In this document: one piece after another, positions 23,645 through 37,124 of the stretch
Layout of the letters: the number at the start of each line of letters is the position of its first letter
Numbering within the stretch: the first letter of the stretch is position 1
Made by a program: the position numbers and the translations under genes
Source: Talpa occidentalis
Taxonomy: Eukaryota > Chordata > Mammalia > Eulipotyphla > Talpidae
NCBI RefSeq assembly: GCF_014898055.3
Contig: NW_023601754.1
Coordinates: forward strand, 50,833,013-50,897,012
Length of the DNA: 64,000 bases
Reading direction: 5' to 3'
Notes under the pieces: generated by a model
Database searches by the model: none
What the model saw: the letters and a program-made list of their open reading frames with translations, nothing else
What the model was told of the DNA's origin: nothing

Positions 23645-25659
23645 TTATCGGCAGAGGATTTTCCACTCACTACACTCAAAAGGCCTAGACACAGTGTGAA
23701 GTCTCTGGTGTTGATGAAGTTTTGAGCTTTGGCTAAAACACTTCCCGCACTGACTGCACTCATAAGGCTTCACTCCAGTGTGAACTCTGTGATGCAGACG
23801 GAGAGCAGAGATATGAGTAAATGTTTTCCCACACTCACTGCACTCATAAGGCCTTTCTCCAGTGTGAATCCTCTGATGTAAATAGAGCGCAGAGCTTTGA
23901 TTGAAGGATTTCCCACACTCGTGGCATTCATAGGGCCTTTCTCCTGTGTGAACTCGCCGGTGTTTACTGAGGGTTGAGCTGTGGGTGAAAGATTTCCCAC
24001 ACTCACTGCACTCATAAGGCCTTTCTCCCGTGTGAACTCGCCAGTGTTCAGTGAGGGATGAGCTCTGGGTGAAACATTTCCCACACTCACTGCACTCGTA
24101 AGGCCTTTCTCCCGTGTGAATTCTCTGATGCGTCAGCAGCGCGGAGCCACAGGTGAAAGATTTCCCACACTCGCTGCACTCGTATGTCCTTTCCCCAGAG
24201 TGAAGCCTCTGGTGGGAAAGGAAAGATTTGCGGCTAAAGGATTTGCCACACTCAGTGCACTCATACGGCCTTTCTCCAGTGTGAACTCTCCAGTGTTCTC
24301 GGAGCGTTGAGCTAGAGGTGAAGGATTTCCCACACTCAGTGCACTCATAAGGCCTTTCCCCGGTGTGAACTCTCCGGTGTTCCCTGAGAGCCGAGCTATA
24401 GGTAAAAGATTTCCCACATTCACTGCACTCGTAAGGTCTCTCCCCCGTGTGAACACTCCGGTGCATGAGAAGGTAATTTCTTTGTTGAAAGGACTTCCCG
24501 CACTCACCACACACGTAAGGCCTTTCTCCTGTATGAACTCTCTGGTGTTCTTTGAGTGTTGAGCTGTAAGTGAAGGATTTCCCACATTCATTACACTCAT
24601 ACGGCCTTTCTCCTGTGTGAACTCGCTGATGTATGAGAAGGTGATCTCTCCGTTTAAAGGACTTCCCACATTCCCTGCACACGTAAGGCCTGTCTCCTGT
24701 GTGAACACTCTGGTGTTGTCTGAGCGTCGAGCTGTATGAAAAAGACTTCCCGCACTCGCTGCAGGTATAAGGCCTCTCCCCTGTGTGCACTCTCTGATGA
24801 GAAAGGAGTCTGGAGCTGCAGGGAAAAGACTTCACACACTCGGAGCACTCGAAAGGCCGTTCTCCGGTGTGAAGTCTCTGATGCTGACTGAACTGGGATC
24901 TGTCCCTAAAAGATTTCCCACATTCGCTGCAGCTGTAAGTCCTTTCCCCACTATGAATTCTTTGATGTTTGCGTAGGTTTGAGCTTCGCCTAAAGGATTT
25001 ACTACATTCGCTGCAGTCATAAAGCTTTTGTCCAATATGACCTCTCTGGTGAGCAACAAATGAAGATTTGTTCCCAAACGCTTTCCCACATTCGCTGCAC
25101 ACAAAACACTGTCTGCCGGTGTGCACGCCCTGATCCTGAACATGTGTGTGTTCGGGGCTGAAGGCTTTCCTGCATGCGCCCCTGGTCTCATTACTTTCTG
25201 GGCTCTGTAAAGCTGCTCTGGCCGGGGTGACTTGACCTGACATCTCCCTGGTGTGAGTGGCCCCTTGGAGACGATCCAAGGCCACCAGGAAGTCCTTCCC
25301 CTCGTCTCCACGGGGAAACGGCTTTCCTGACACATGGAAATCCAAGCTCTTCACTAGTGAGGTGCTGTCCATGCTGCCTTTGAACGGCATCTCTGCCAAG
25401 TGCTGTTCCTGGTGCTCCCGGAAGTTCCCATCAAAATAAAATGGCTTCATACATACCCCACACCTGAACACATTCTGGCTGTGCTGTGTTCCTTGGTGCT
25501 CAGCCAAGCAGAAAATGTCCCTCAAGACTGGCCCACACACGTCACAGGGGTGGTTCGTCCTAGCAGTTGAGGGTTTCCTGGGAGAGCTGGCCTGGGATGC
25601 AGCCACAGAGACGCTCTGTTCCAAGGGTGCCTCCACATGCTCTGCTCCACAGCAGCAAC
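23645..25659 (-). CDS. KZFP-C, zinc-finger exon (17 C2H2 fingers)
   Basis: Last coding exon. The acceptor GTGTCCAG ends at 25660 and the exon starts GT, giving [17 protein letters not shown]. It adds 670 residues, about 724 in total. The spacer keeps HPCDVC...LRDIF and an isolated intact C2H2 finger (CGVC...HQEQH, about residues 120-140). A linker follows, then 17 tandem fingers from about residue 239. Fingers 5-6, 7-8 and 9 read as a repeated two-finger block (SSTL / RRDHL or QRNYL). Finger 11 has 11 rather than 12 residues between Cys2 and His1. After finger 17 the frame is lost at CSEW and the protein stops in the middle of an eighteenth finger. Predicted nuclear transcriptional repressor; target unknown. 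Confidence 0.92.
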
Positions 25660-26430
25660 CTGGACACAGAGAAAACCGTGAAGTACGTTCTGAACTTACA
25701 GGGAGAGACAGGCAGTTCCAAACGGGCACCTTGGCCACCTAGGGATGTGTCTACAGGATGCTTTCCTCTCAACGGGTAAAGTAGCTGACATCATGCTGGA
25801 GAAACGGCTGCTGGGCACTCATGAACCCCCACACCAGCGGAATCTGGAGTCCTCACCAAGGGTAAGGCCAGGAAAAGAGGCATGATGTAAACACGCAGGA
25901 CCTTGACTGCTGGTGACATTGAGCGTGTAGAAGCAAGTGTTGAAACTCAGGTAAAGCCAATGATAAAGCACTAGGTACTTTTCAAGACAATTTAGGGACG
26001 TGTGCACACCTAAGGGCAGGTGTGGAGTAAGAGAAGCACTAGGAGAGAAATGGCTAGGACAGTAAGTCCAGAGAGGAAAGATTAACTTTGGGCTGAAAGA
26101 CAGAGCAGAAACGGTGAAAGAGGATAACCAACCAGTGAGCAAAAGGCAGGTCATGGGAAGGGAGAAGCAGATATGGTTGTGTGGCACCAGAAGTGAACAC
26201 AAAAAGTACGGGATCAGCAGGAAGCATTCCTAATATGGACTGAATACCATCCTGCCGTCACACTCACCAGTTCACCCTGTGGGGAACCTGTGAGCTTACC
26301 TTGGAGCTCTGGCTAAGGAGAACCCCTGAAAGCCGGCTAACCCTGGCCTCAGTCCACGGAGAAGCAGAGCAATTACATGCTTGGTCCCGCCCCAGACCCA
26401 AAAGTGCCATGTATAGTCCACCATAACAAT
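25660..26430. other. KZFP-C intron, finger-proximal part
   Basis: Patches align with the KZFP-B and KZFP-D introns (GGGAGAAGCAGATATG / GAAAAGCAGAAATG). No other feature. Confidence 0.5.
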
Positions 26431-26704
26431 CTTTTTTTTTAAAAAGATTATTTATTTATTTACTTTTATATAAGAACTGGGGTACAGGCCAGAGCTACGG
26501 GAGGGTGAGAGGATTCACCAGAGACAAAGCAGGGAACCTGCAGACTGACGAAATACACTGCTGAGGGGAGCGGCAGGCGTGACAGGAGAGGTCTGCCGCG
26601 CCATGTGGGATTTTCGCTGGCAGGCCAGGAACGAACCCACGCTGCAGAGGCTGCGGACAGCTTCACAATGCCACGCTCAACCGCCGGCGCCACCAGGGGA
26701 GGCC
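26431..26704 (-). mobile_element. tRNA-headed SINE, reverse
   Basis: AAAAGATTATTTATTTATTTAC to GGCGCCACCAGGGGAGGCC. CCACCATAAC flanks both sides. Confidence 0.9.
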
Positions 26705-26709
26705 CCACC

Positions 26710-27560
26710 ACCATAACGATTGGTAAAAATTCTGTAACCTTGAAATCAGGTCACTTCAAGTCATGCAGTCAGAGGACAAGGAAAGAGTAAAGCGAATTAA
26801 TGGTACACAGTCACAGGAAACAGTATTCACATTATGAGTGTGTCATAGGGACAAAAGAGAATGAGGGAGAAAGCTTATTTAAAGAAATTATGGCCCAAAA
26901 GTTTTTAAGTAAGAGGATATCCATACTGCAAGGCTCACAGGCGCCCAAACCAATTCAACCCAACGAGATATTCACTAAGACACATTTTAATATATCTTTC
27001 AAAAGACGGAGCTAAATAGAGCTTTTTTTGGTAAAGACTTATCTTTATTTATGCATATAAAAACTGAGCTGCAGGCCAGAGGTGTGGGGGGTGAGAGGAC
27101 TCACCAGAGAGAGTGGTGAGCAGAACAGGCAGATCTACTGAAATCCACTGCTGAGGGGAGAGACAGAAGAGGCCTGCTGCGCCCTGTGGGTCAGCTCTCT
27201 GGCCTAGGATTGAACTTAGGCCTCTGAGGTGATAGTTTCATAGCACTGAGACTTAACCCCTGTCAAAAGGGAGGCTCCCAAAATAGAACTTTGAAAGCAA
27301 CAAAAGGCATCCACCGCCTACAATGGAAGCACCATAAGGCTATAAGAAAATGCCACAGCAGAAACCATCCATATCATAAAAACAGAGTAAGTTAAAATGC
27401 TGGAGGAAAAACACCTGCCAACCAATAAGGCTTTCTACAGCCAAGTGTCCTTCAGAAATGCAATGAAGGACACAAAAGCTGAGGGAGTTCATCATCACTC
27501 AACGCACCCCTTACCAGAAATGGTAAAGAAAGCTCATCAACCTTATTGAGAAACATCAGT
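26710..27560 (+). mobile_element. Possible old L1 (L1M-type) noncoding fragment
   Basis: AGTTCATCATCACTCAACGC... CCAGAAATGGTAAAGAAAGC reads like L1M sequence. It is the counterpart of 14801-16330 in the KZFP-B intron and is split by the SINE at 27023. Confidence 0.4.
27023..27281 (-). mobile_element. tRNA-headed SINE, reverse (older T-type)
   Basis: Diverged copy ending CCCTGTCAAAAGGGAGGCTCCC. AAATAGAGCT before and AAAATAGAACT after suggest an aged target duplication. Confidence 0.8.
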
Positions 27561-28063
27561 TAGGAAAACAGGGATCTGTGAGGAAAACACTAAGTGTCGT
27601 TTCTCTGAGTTCCCAGCCTGCTGTTTCACATTCCACATTTGACATGCAACTGGATTTGTCAACTCCAACCAGCCTAGGCCCCACCGTCCAAACTGGAATG
27701 ATCCAAAGTTCCTTAATCTAACCTTAATCTAGAGGTTTTGCCTCCAAGTATTTCTTTCCTCCAATTTTTCTTGGATTTCCTGTCACTATGCAGTCACTTT
27801 CCCGTCTCAGTATATCAGTAACAGACAATTTAACTACCACTACCACATAGATTTTAATTATGTATTATGCTCTATAATGTCTAATAGCTCGTTAATTTAC
27901 CTTTACATTTCAGAAGTCTGCATATATTCATTTAATGGTAAAAGTATTCAACAGTACTTAATTATTTAATGGTATTTCATAGGAAGACTTAAATACAAGT
28001 AAAACAAAAGGTAACAAGTGATGGAACTGTTAATTTTTATGGGGCAAGGTATATACACATATC
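27561..28063. other. KZFP-C intron, AT-rich
   Basis: Nothing recognised. Confidence 0.4.
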
Positions 28064-28080
28064 AACACACTGTACATTTT

Positions 28081-28399
28081 ATTTTTTTTTTTTTTTTTTT
28101 TTAATAGAGGCATGATTTATTTATTTATTAATTTATTTGTTTGTTTGTTTGTACAAGCACTGGGTACAGTCAGAGGCGCAGGAGGGTGAGAGAATTCACC
28201 AGAGCCAGAGCAGGGAGCAGAGCAGGCAGAAGGACAGAAGTACACTGCTGAGGGGAGCAGCGGGCGGCAGGGGAGGTCTGCGCGCCATGTGGGACCCTCC
28301 TCTGGTGGCCGGGGAGCAGCCGGGGATCGAACCGGTGCCGCAGAGGCCGCGGGCAGCTTCGCAACCCAGCGCTCAACCGCTGCGCCACCGGGGAGGCCC
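28081..28399 (-). mobile_element. tRNA-headed SINE, reverse (G-type, young)
   Basis: Near-consensus copy with a long T-run and TAATAGAGGCATG, ending GCGCCACCGGGGAGGCCC. Perfect 17-bp target duplication AACACACTGTACATTTT at 28064-28080 and 28400-28416. Confidence 0.95.
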
Positions 28400-28416
28400 A
28401 ACACACTGTACATTTT

Positions 28417-30027
<1,611 letters not shown>

Positions 30028-30065
30028 CACTCGACGGCCCGACCCACTCGACGGCCCGACCCACT
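30028..30065. repeat. 17-bp tandem repeat
   Basis: CCACTCGACGGCCCGAC occurs twice in a row, followed by a partial third (CCACT). Confidence 0.8.
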
Positions 30066-30878
30066 GCGCTCTGAAAGCGCCAGGGGCTTAGCAAGGCAGA
30101 AACGCCGTCAGAGGGTGACAGGAAAACTCAACCCGCCCACGAGCCGCACCGCTGCGGGCGCACCCGCCCCTTCGGCTCCGCCAAGCCACGCATCAGCCCC
30201 GGCGTCCTTCTCCCCGCTATCACGACAAGCAACCGTCTCCGGGGCCTTCTCAAGGGCGAACAACAAGGCAGCGGCATCCGAACTTGCGCCACAACCGCGG
30301 AGACCAGCAGTCGTGGGAGCCACGGCGGTGAGCCCCCCTGCGCGGCGCTGCAACCCGGGCGCCCCTCGCCGCCGCGTGCGGGGTCCCTGCGCCTCCAGCG
30401 CCGGAGCCCGCGGACGCGGAGGGCCGCAGAGCCAGGCCCGCGAGCACGCCCGGGCGGGAGCCGCGGCCCTGGGCCTGGGGACCGAGTCCGCGCCTCCGTC
30501 CGCAGAGCCCGGGGGGCGCTGCCACCTGGCGGGGGCTCCACTCGGGCGCACCGTCCTCCCCGGCCGTCCCTGTCGGGCGCTCTCAGGCCGTCCGGCCGCG
30601 CGGGGTCTCGCGCCGACGGCGTCGTCTTCGTTCCCCCCACCCGGCTCCCCGGCCCCGCAGGCCCGCGCCCCGCCTCCCCCGGGCCCGCCGCGCCTCTCCA
30701 GGCCGCGAGGACCACGACGGACCCGTTTCCCGCACGTTCCGGGCTCAGGCCGCCCGGCGCCGGCCGACAGAGAGCCGCCCCGAGGCCCCGTCCCGACCCG
30801 CCCGTCCCCCGGGGGGCCCCTCCGCCCCCCGCCCCGATCCTGACGCCGCCGCACGGGGGGCGGACGCCGCGCCCGTAC

Positions 30879-30911
30879 CTCAGCCGGGGCCATCGGCGCG
30901 GCCGCCGCCAT
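30879..30911 (-). CDS. KZFP-C, first coding exon
   Basis: ATG at 30911 encodes MAAAAPMAPAE up to donor GTACGG. It matches the leader of A, D and F and is in phase with the KRAB exon at 28933. Confidence 0.88.
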
Positions 30912-31032
30912 CGGACCGTGCGGGGCGCGGCGGGCGGGGGTCCCGGGCGGGGGGACGCGCTTCTCGGCCCGCTCGGCCCAGCCGCGGCCAGCCCCCACCG
31001 GAGAAGCCAAAATGACCGCCACGAGCAGGACG

Positions 31033-31124
31033 CCGGAAGTCCCGCCCCGCACGTCGGTGAACACGCCCCCTTGCCGCTCATTGGCGGAGCCGCCCCGGCG
31101 CAGTGCGCTCTGGGTAATGTAGTT
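31033..31124 (-). promoter_or_regulatory. KZFP-C promoter module
   Basis: Minus strand: ACTACATTACCCAGAGCGC at 31105-31123, CCAAT box (ATTGG at 31080-31084), CCGGAAGTCCCGCCCC at 31033-31048. A YY1-like CAAAATGACCGCC (as GGCGGTCATTTTG) follows near 31008-31023. It lies in a CpG island of about 30.03-31.65 kb. Confidence 0.8.
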
Positions 31125-31649
31125 CCCCGGCTCCGCCCGCCGCGGAAAGGGTCTCGCCTCGGGCTCGGCGGTCAGCCGCGGCGAGGGAGGAAAGCAGGCG
31201 CTCGCTGGCGCGTGCCGGAGGGAAGGCACCAGCCGACGGAGCCGCGCGTCCACGCGCGGGACTCGGTGGAGACGCCGGAGGACGCCGCCGGGAACGGTCC
31301 GCCTCCACCGGGACAGGACGCGGATCTGGGCCGGCGGCGCGAGGGCGGAAGCCTGAGGGAGAGCAACGTCCGAGAAGGCCCCGGCGGCGCCCGTGGGGTC
31401 GGCCCGCCAGCGCGGCCTCCGAGGCGGTCCCGACCCTGGCGCGCGTCTCGCTTCAGGGACACCGCGGAGAAGCGCGTTCCCGAGGCCTCCGCTTCGTGGT
31501 GGCCTCACCTCGAGCTTCCGAGTCAGGGGCGTCCGTGGGGCGCGCTGAGAAGACGCGCGTGCCCGAGGGCGTCGGTCACTCACGAACTGACCGCGGGACG
31601 GGGCGCCGAGCCCGGAAGCCCACGGCTGCCACGGGCCGCTCGGCGCCAC

Positions 31650-32620
31650 GAACGCCGGTACCGGCGCGATCGAGTTGGCGCCTCCTGTGCATTCATGCCC
31701 CCTGACGAGCTTTCACGACTCTTCCGCGTCCGCGCAGCGTTTTCTTTCCTTTCAAGGCTGAGTGACACCCCGCCGCGGGGGTCGCCCACATTTCCTTAGA
31801 CCCCAGGCTGCCTGGGGCACCGCGTGACGCCTGCGAGGGGCTCCTCACAAACAGCTGCTCGAGGGGCTGCTCTCGCGTAGGCCATTTGGGAGCGACTCGT
31901 CTGGCAACTGAGGGGGTCAGAAGCAGGAACAGCAGCAGGGGGATCGAAATTGTGGTTTTAAAATGGAAAATCTGGGCCGGCCAGCCAGCCGGGTGTCCGC
32001 GCCCCCGCAACCTGCCAACCTGAGCCTGCGGCCCCAGCCTCCTTCCTGACTGACACAGGCCCCGGCCGGGAGCGACCCGCACGGCCCAGCAGACCTCGCC
32101 TGTCTCACCGCTGCTCCCGTCAGGTCACCCCGGGGCCGGGGGCGCAGCCGCGACAGGGGGCGCGGCCTGGGCCGGGACCTCAGGAGACCCCGCCCAGAGG
32201 ACTTGGGGCTCCCTTTCAAGGCCTATTTTATTTGGTGGGTCAGTCTCTGCTGGGGTATCAGGTTTGGGGGTGGGGCGACACTCCTGGAATTCCCGGGGCT
32301 GCCCCTCCCGACGGTGCCCGTTCCCAAGGCAACGCTGTCGTTTACCCCGTCGGGTCTCCGGCTCCACTCAGCCCACACTGGGGTTTTAACTCCTGAGCGC
32401 TAGCCCTGGCGGGGCGGAGCCCAGGGCTCTGCGCGCCCCGGCCATGAGCCTCGAGGCCGCGGCCGCTCTTTCCGAGGGCAGAGGCGCACGCCGCACCCCC
32501 AAGTAAGCGGCGGGCGTCGCGCTCCCTCACTGACTGTCCCCAAGCTCTGGCATGGGGAGCCCCGGAGACCCCCCGCCGAGGCTACTCCACGCCCGCGGAG
32601 GAGCTTCCAGGAATCGGTAC
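31650..32620. other. CpG-rich tract without an assigned gene
   Basis: GC-rich sequence continues 5' of the KZFP-C promoter. Part of it (32040-32120) resembles a diverged reverse SINE core (GAGCGACCCGCACGGCCCAGCAGACC). No KRAB or finger exon was found. Confidence 0.4.
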
Positions 32621-33477
32621 CGAGGAGAGCAGAGATGAGGGGAGATCGAGCTGGAAACCTTCGGTTTCGCAATGAAAGTTAAAAATAATGATTTTGTAAG
32701 AAACCTCCTCTTTGAAAATCACTACAAAATGTCTTGAAACTTGGAAATCAAGTGACATACTTGAATGAAATCTAAAAGCTTCAGAAATTGCAAAGATTAG
32801 TTCAAAACAAAACTTTTTTTCAATATAAGATACATAACAATCCACTTCATGTATTTAAAACAAAACGTTAATATGAAATGTACTTTAAAGGGTAATAAAT
32901 GTAAGTTTATTAAACATTTATCCAGCAGTTTATTCTGGAAGATAAAAAACAATATTGGATTTATTGTGCACAGTAGACTGCCTGGGAACACAGCTGACAT
33001 CTACATGACTATGTACTAAACGTACCAGTTTGTACAGATAATAAATTTTATACTTATTGCAATAAAATATTAAGATGAATTGCAATTTAGATAAAAAAAT
33101 CTCAATTTATATTTCATGTCCAATAGAAAATTCAAGCAAGCCCCTCCTCAACCTCATCTAAATATCAGTTTATAAAAAAAAATTTAATAAACTTAGGTGT
33201 GCAAGTCATTACAAGACCCTAAAGCCACAAAATATTCTTTTGGCTTTTTTTTAAATATATCAGCAAAATATGACAATTTTTTAAATTAAATAAGCACAAA
33301 AATAAAAATGCATAATGTACAAAGGAATGATGTATATTATTTTCTGTATTCATATGAGCCATTACATATTGGGGAAATTTTTAGTAGTTTTAACTCCAAT
33401 ATAAATATCAGTGATAACTTCATTATTTAAAATTTCGCCTCTAACCAGTGAGTGTACTGAGAATCTTTAAATACCTT
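32621..33477. other. Intergenic AT-rich sequence
   Basis: Very AT-rich; nothing recognised. Confidence 0.4.
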
Positions 33478-33720
33478 TTTTAAAAAAGATTTATTTATAC
33501 ATCCAAGAACTGGGGTACAGGCCAGAGGTGTGGGGAATGAGAGGATTCACCTGAGACAGAGATTGACTGAAATCCACTGCTGAGGGGAGCAGCGGGCACA
33601 TTAGGAGAGGTCTGCTGCGCCATGTGGGAAGCTCCCTGGCGGGGAGCGAACTCGTGCTGCCGTGGCTGCGGACAGCTTCACAGGTTGCGTCTTAACCCCT
33701 TGCACCACCAAGGAGGTCCC
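33478..33720 (-). mobile_element. tRNA-headed SINE, reverse (T-type)
   Basis: AAAAAAGATTTATTTATACATCC to TTGCACCACCAAGGAGGTCCC, with a small deletion in the body. Confidence 0.85.
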
Positions 33721-34315
33721 TCTTGAAATATTTCAAAAACATAGTATAGAACACATATAACTATATAATATTTACTACTTAATCAATTGTACATTGATCC
33801 ACCATGTTTCACTGAACTGGAATTTTTAACAAACCTAAAGTTAGAAAGCTCCCCACTGCATTCACTGAAATGCACATGCTACTTGTTATTCCAATTACTT
33901 TTCTGCTGTATACATCATAGTAAATAAGTTAAATTTTTTTCTTTATTTTAAGTTAATTTTGAAATAAGTAAATCACATTGGATTTTGGGAAGTGTGGGAA
34001 TGTCTTACTGAATCAAAATATTATATGAAGAGCATCTGGTATCATAATATACCATACCCTAACAGTTTTGGTCATTGTCTTTCAGCATCATGAATAGAAA
34101 TGCATTACAGTGGTTTTGAAGAAAATTAATTCAGTAGTTACGTGTAAGTAAAAAGTTATCTCAGTACATTTGAAAAGGAATCATTAATACTTTTGAGATA
34201 ACCCACCAATTGATGAGTGTGCTCTCAGTTTCAGTGATAGGCATTCAGAGGAGAAAACAAGCTGTAACATCAAAAAACATGAATTTAGTAATATTTCATG
34301 TTAGAATGTTGCTTT
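33721..34315. other. Intergenic AT-rich sequence
   Basis: Nothing recognised. Confidence 0.4.
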
Positions 34316-34560
34316 GGGCCTCTCTGGTGGCGCAGGGGGTCAGTCTCAGTTAACAAACCACTGCAGCACTAGCTTGATCTTGGCCAGGGAGCTACCCACA
34401 TGGCTCAGCAGACCTCTCCTGTCTCCCCGCCTCTCCCCTCAACAGTGAATTTCAGTACACCTGCCTGTTCTGCTCCCCACTCTGGTGAATCCTCTCACCA
34501 CCCCACATCTCTGGTCTACACCCCAGTTCTTGTGTGCATAAATAAATAAAATCCTTAAAA
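34316..34560 (+). mobile_element. tRNA-headed SINE (T-type)
   Basis: GGGCCTCTCTGGTGGCGCAGGG to AAATAAATAAAATCC. AATGTTGC flanks it on both sides. Confidence 0.87.
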
Positions 34561-35069
34561 ATATAATGTTGCAATAGCAAATAAGATAGTAACAAAAATA
34601 GCAGTAAATTTGAGTTAAGCTGGGAAGACAAATGAAAACTGGAGTTATGGAAGTATTTCATATAAAAATTTTGATTTCACATGCAAACTAAAATAAAATC
34701 CTGACTTGGGTAGGTGCTCAGTGTTCTGTTCATCAGTTTTCCCAGGGACTGTGGTACATACCACCATCATCTCCACATCAGAGGCAGCAAATGTGACCAA
34801 GGTGCCTAGATATTCCACAGCGGGTAACTAACACATAAACTTTAGTACCTTGCAGCCCTTTGCTCCTTGGGGACTTGGTCTGTGGGTAGCAACGCAGATC
34901 ACAAGATTCTGAAAAGCCTCAATTTTGGGACACACACTGGGGGACACAGGAATTAAGAATATCAGGGGGAGTAAAGGTGCCCATCTCCTGGATGTCCCCT
35001 GCAAATTGTGGCTCACAGGTAGAGACACCTCAGCACTTCACATCTTCCAGCGAACCAGGAACAAGGCCC
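34561..35069. other. Intergenic sequence
   Basis: Nothing recognised with confidence. Confidence 0.4.
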
Positions 35070-35215
35070 TTCTTTATCCCCATTTTATGCTGGAAAGTAA
35101 GGTGAAGGGGTTGGTGGAAGGTAATTTGCTTGTGGATTCTTGCATTTGTCAGGGATTTGGGATTTAAACTCAGGAACCTAGATCAGGACTTAGGATGTCT
35201 GACCAATGACTTCTT
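35070..35215 (+). mobile_element. MIR relic
   Basis: CTTTATCCCCATTTTATGC, then AGTAAGGTGAAGG, GGTAATTTGCTTG and GGGATTTAAACTCAGG follow the order of the MIR core and 3' part. It is heavily diverged, as expected for an ancient mammalian SINE. Confidence 0.55.
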
Positions 35216-35401
35216 TACCCCCTGCCCGCCAGGAGTCAGGTGGCTCATCCCATTCTGATGCAGTCTTGTCCCCAATCTGTTCTAACCCACCAACTGTCAC
35301 GGTGAAACACCAGGAAGATGCTACTACAAAACAAGGCACCACTGTACAGAAGAATGTGATACAGAATGTTAATAATGCAGATTAAAGTGAGGGTAAGGCA
35401 G

Positions 35402-35490
35402 GGCCTCTCTGGTGGCGCAAGGGGTTAAGCAGCGCTCCATGAAGCAATAGCAACCTCTGCAGCAGTGACACGAGGAGCCATGCTACTCTT
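35402..35490 (+). mobile_element. tRNA-headed SINE, 5' head only
   Basis: GGGCCTCTCTGGTGGCGCAAGG and the anticodon-side stem, then unrelated sequence. Confidence 0.65.
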
Positions 35491-36471
35491 GTCTTCTGAC
35501 AAAGGCCTGGGCATGGGGCAGATTCCTGAAAAGTCAGGACTCCTACTAGATTCTTCTCATTTGTTTATGGCTGGCTTCTACCATATATGGCAATTGTTAA
35601 AATACGCATTTAATAGCAAAACTGCAAATGTTGAGTGATCAGTTACTAAATAACTAATTTGACAGCAATGGCACTGCGAGATACAAATAATACATTTTGA
35701 AAGGATTAATAATTCTCTGCTTTAAAGGCAGTGATTCAACATTTGGTTTTACAAAAACAAGTGATATATCACACCTAAAAACTTCTGGGAACTAAAGGCT
35801 GTGAACATTCCCCGCCAAGCCTTTGTTATAGATTTGTCGTATTTTAAAGCAGAGACCATCTGGAGAGAAGCTGTAAAGTTAGAGATAGCAGTTAGTTGAC
35901 AAAAGATAATTAAAGAATAGGTAAAAATATGGCCTTGAGAAAAAGCAAAAGGAGTTTTCTTTTTTCTTTTGAAGCTTGGGGTTAGAAAAAGGTCAGTGCA
36001 ACTTATGCGGCCCTGGGATTCCTTGGGTTTTTTGATTCTTGACTACTTTTATTAAATTAGATTAGTTATAGGAATAAAAAGTTTCTGATTTTAGCAGTAA
36101 TTGGATTTGATTACCAATATATAAGGTAATTATGTTTTTAAATGTTTAAGATTTAGGCATTTTATAAATTTTGATTTATTAGTAATTTAGCAGTTATAAA
36201 GGAGTTAAGTTTTAGTCATGTAAGTTTTTTGTTGTTTTGCTGTTTTTAGCATTATCAGAATGATGACTGGGCAGTGAAAAAAATGAGTGTTAGGGGACAT
36301 TTCGTGTGGTAACTGTATTTACCTTGAGAACCAAGTGAAATAGCTGTTATTACCTCAGCAGGGGTCAGAGGTCCCCAGGCTGGTTTTGAAAAGGTGTCAT
36401 GATTGTTAGGTTTTTTTTATACTTGAAAGCACTCACTTATGTTCTCCCACGGCTTGCTCCAGATGTATAAA
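35491..36471. other. Intergenic AT-rich sequence
   Basis: No gene or named repeat. A stretch near 36284 begins TGTTAGGGGACATTT but does not continue like the LTR at position 139. Confidence 0.35.
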
Positions 36472-36485
36472 CAAAGAGCTGCTGA

Positions 36486-36795
36486 GGGCCTCCCCGGTGG
36501 CGCAGCGGTTGAGCGCTGGGTTGCGAAGCTGCCCGCAGCCTCTGTGGCGCCGGTTCGATCCCCGGCTGCTCCCCGGCCACCGGAGGAGGGTCCCACAAGG
36601 CGCGCAGACCTCTCCTGCCGCCCGCTGCTCCCCTCAGCAGTGTGCTTCGGTCCTTCTGCCTGCTCTGCTCCCCGCTCTGGCTCTGGTGGATTCTCTCACC
36701 CTCCTGCGCTTCTGACTGTACCCAGTGCATGTATAAACAAAAACAAACAAATAAATAAATAAAACATGCCTCTATTAAAAAGAAAAAAAAAAAAG
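36486..36795 (+). mobile_element. tRNA-headed SINE (G-type, young)
   Basis: Near-consensus copy with CATGCCTCTATTAAAA after the tail. AAAGAGCTGCTGAG duplicated on both sides. Confidence 0.93.
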
Positions 36796-36927
36796 AAAGA
36801 GCTGCTGAGACCCTTGGCAGGATACTTGCACCCTGATCAAGTGTCTCCTCATTCCCTCACCCCCTCAGATTCGTCTACGACGTCTAGTCCTGCAGGGACC
36901 CTGACACGACATTTTGCCGGAGCTGGC

Positions 36928-37112
36928 TTCCGGCAAGGGAGCAACCCACATGGCGCAGCAGACCTCTCCTGTCTCCCCGATGCTCCCCTCAGCAGTGTTT
37001 TAGTCAGTCTGCCTGTTCTGTTCCCCACTCTGTCTTTAGTGACTCCTCTCACCCCCTGCATCTCTGGCCTGTACCCCAGCTCTTGCATGCATAAATAAAA
37101 TAAATCTTTAAA
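36928..37112 (+). mobile_element. SINE body, 5' head missing
   Basis: Begins near GGCAAGGGAGCAACCCACATGG and runs to ATAAATAAAATAAATC. Confidence 0.75.
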
Positions 37113-37124
37113 AAATAATAAAGT

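Noticed and set aside
30108..31649. 513-residue open frame on the minus strand over the KZFP-C promoter
   Set aside because: It is rich in Pro, Arg, Ala and Gly with no domain, and it crosses exon 1, its donor and the promoter in a CpG island. Long chance frames are expected at this GC content. Only the 33-nt leader exon is supported.
36284..36420. TGTTAGGGGACATTT as another LTR start
   Set aside because: Similarity to the local LTR ends after about ten bases, with no matching body or 3' end.
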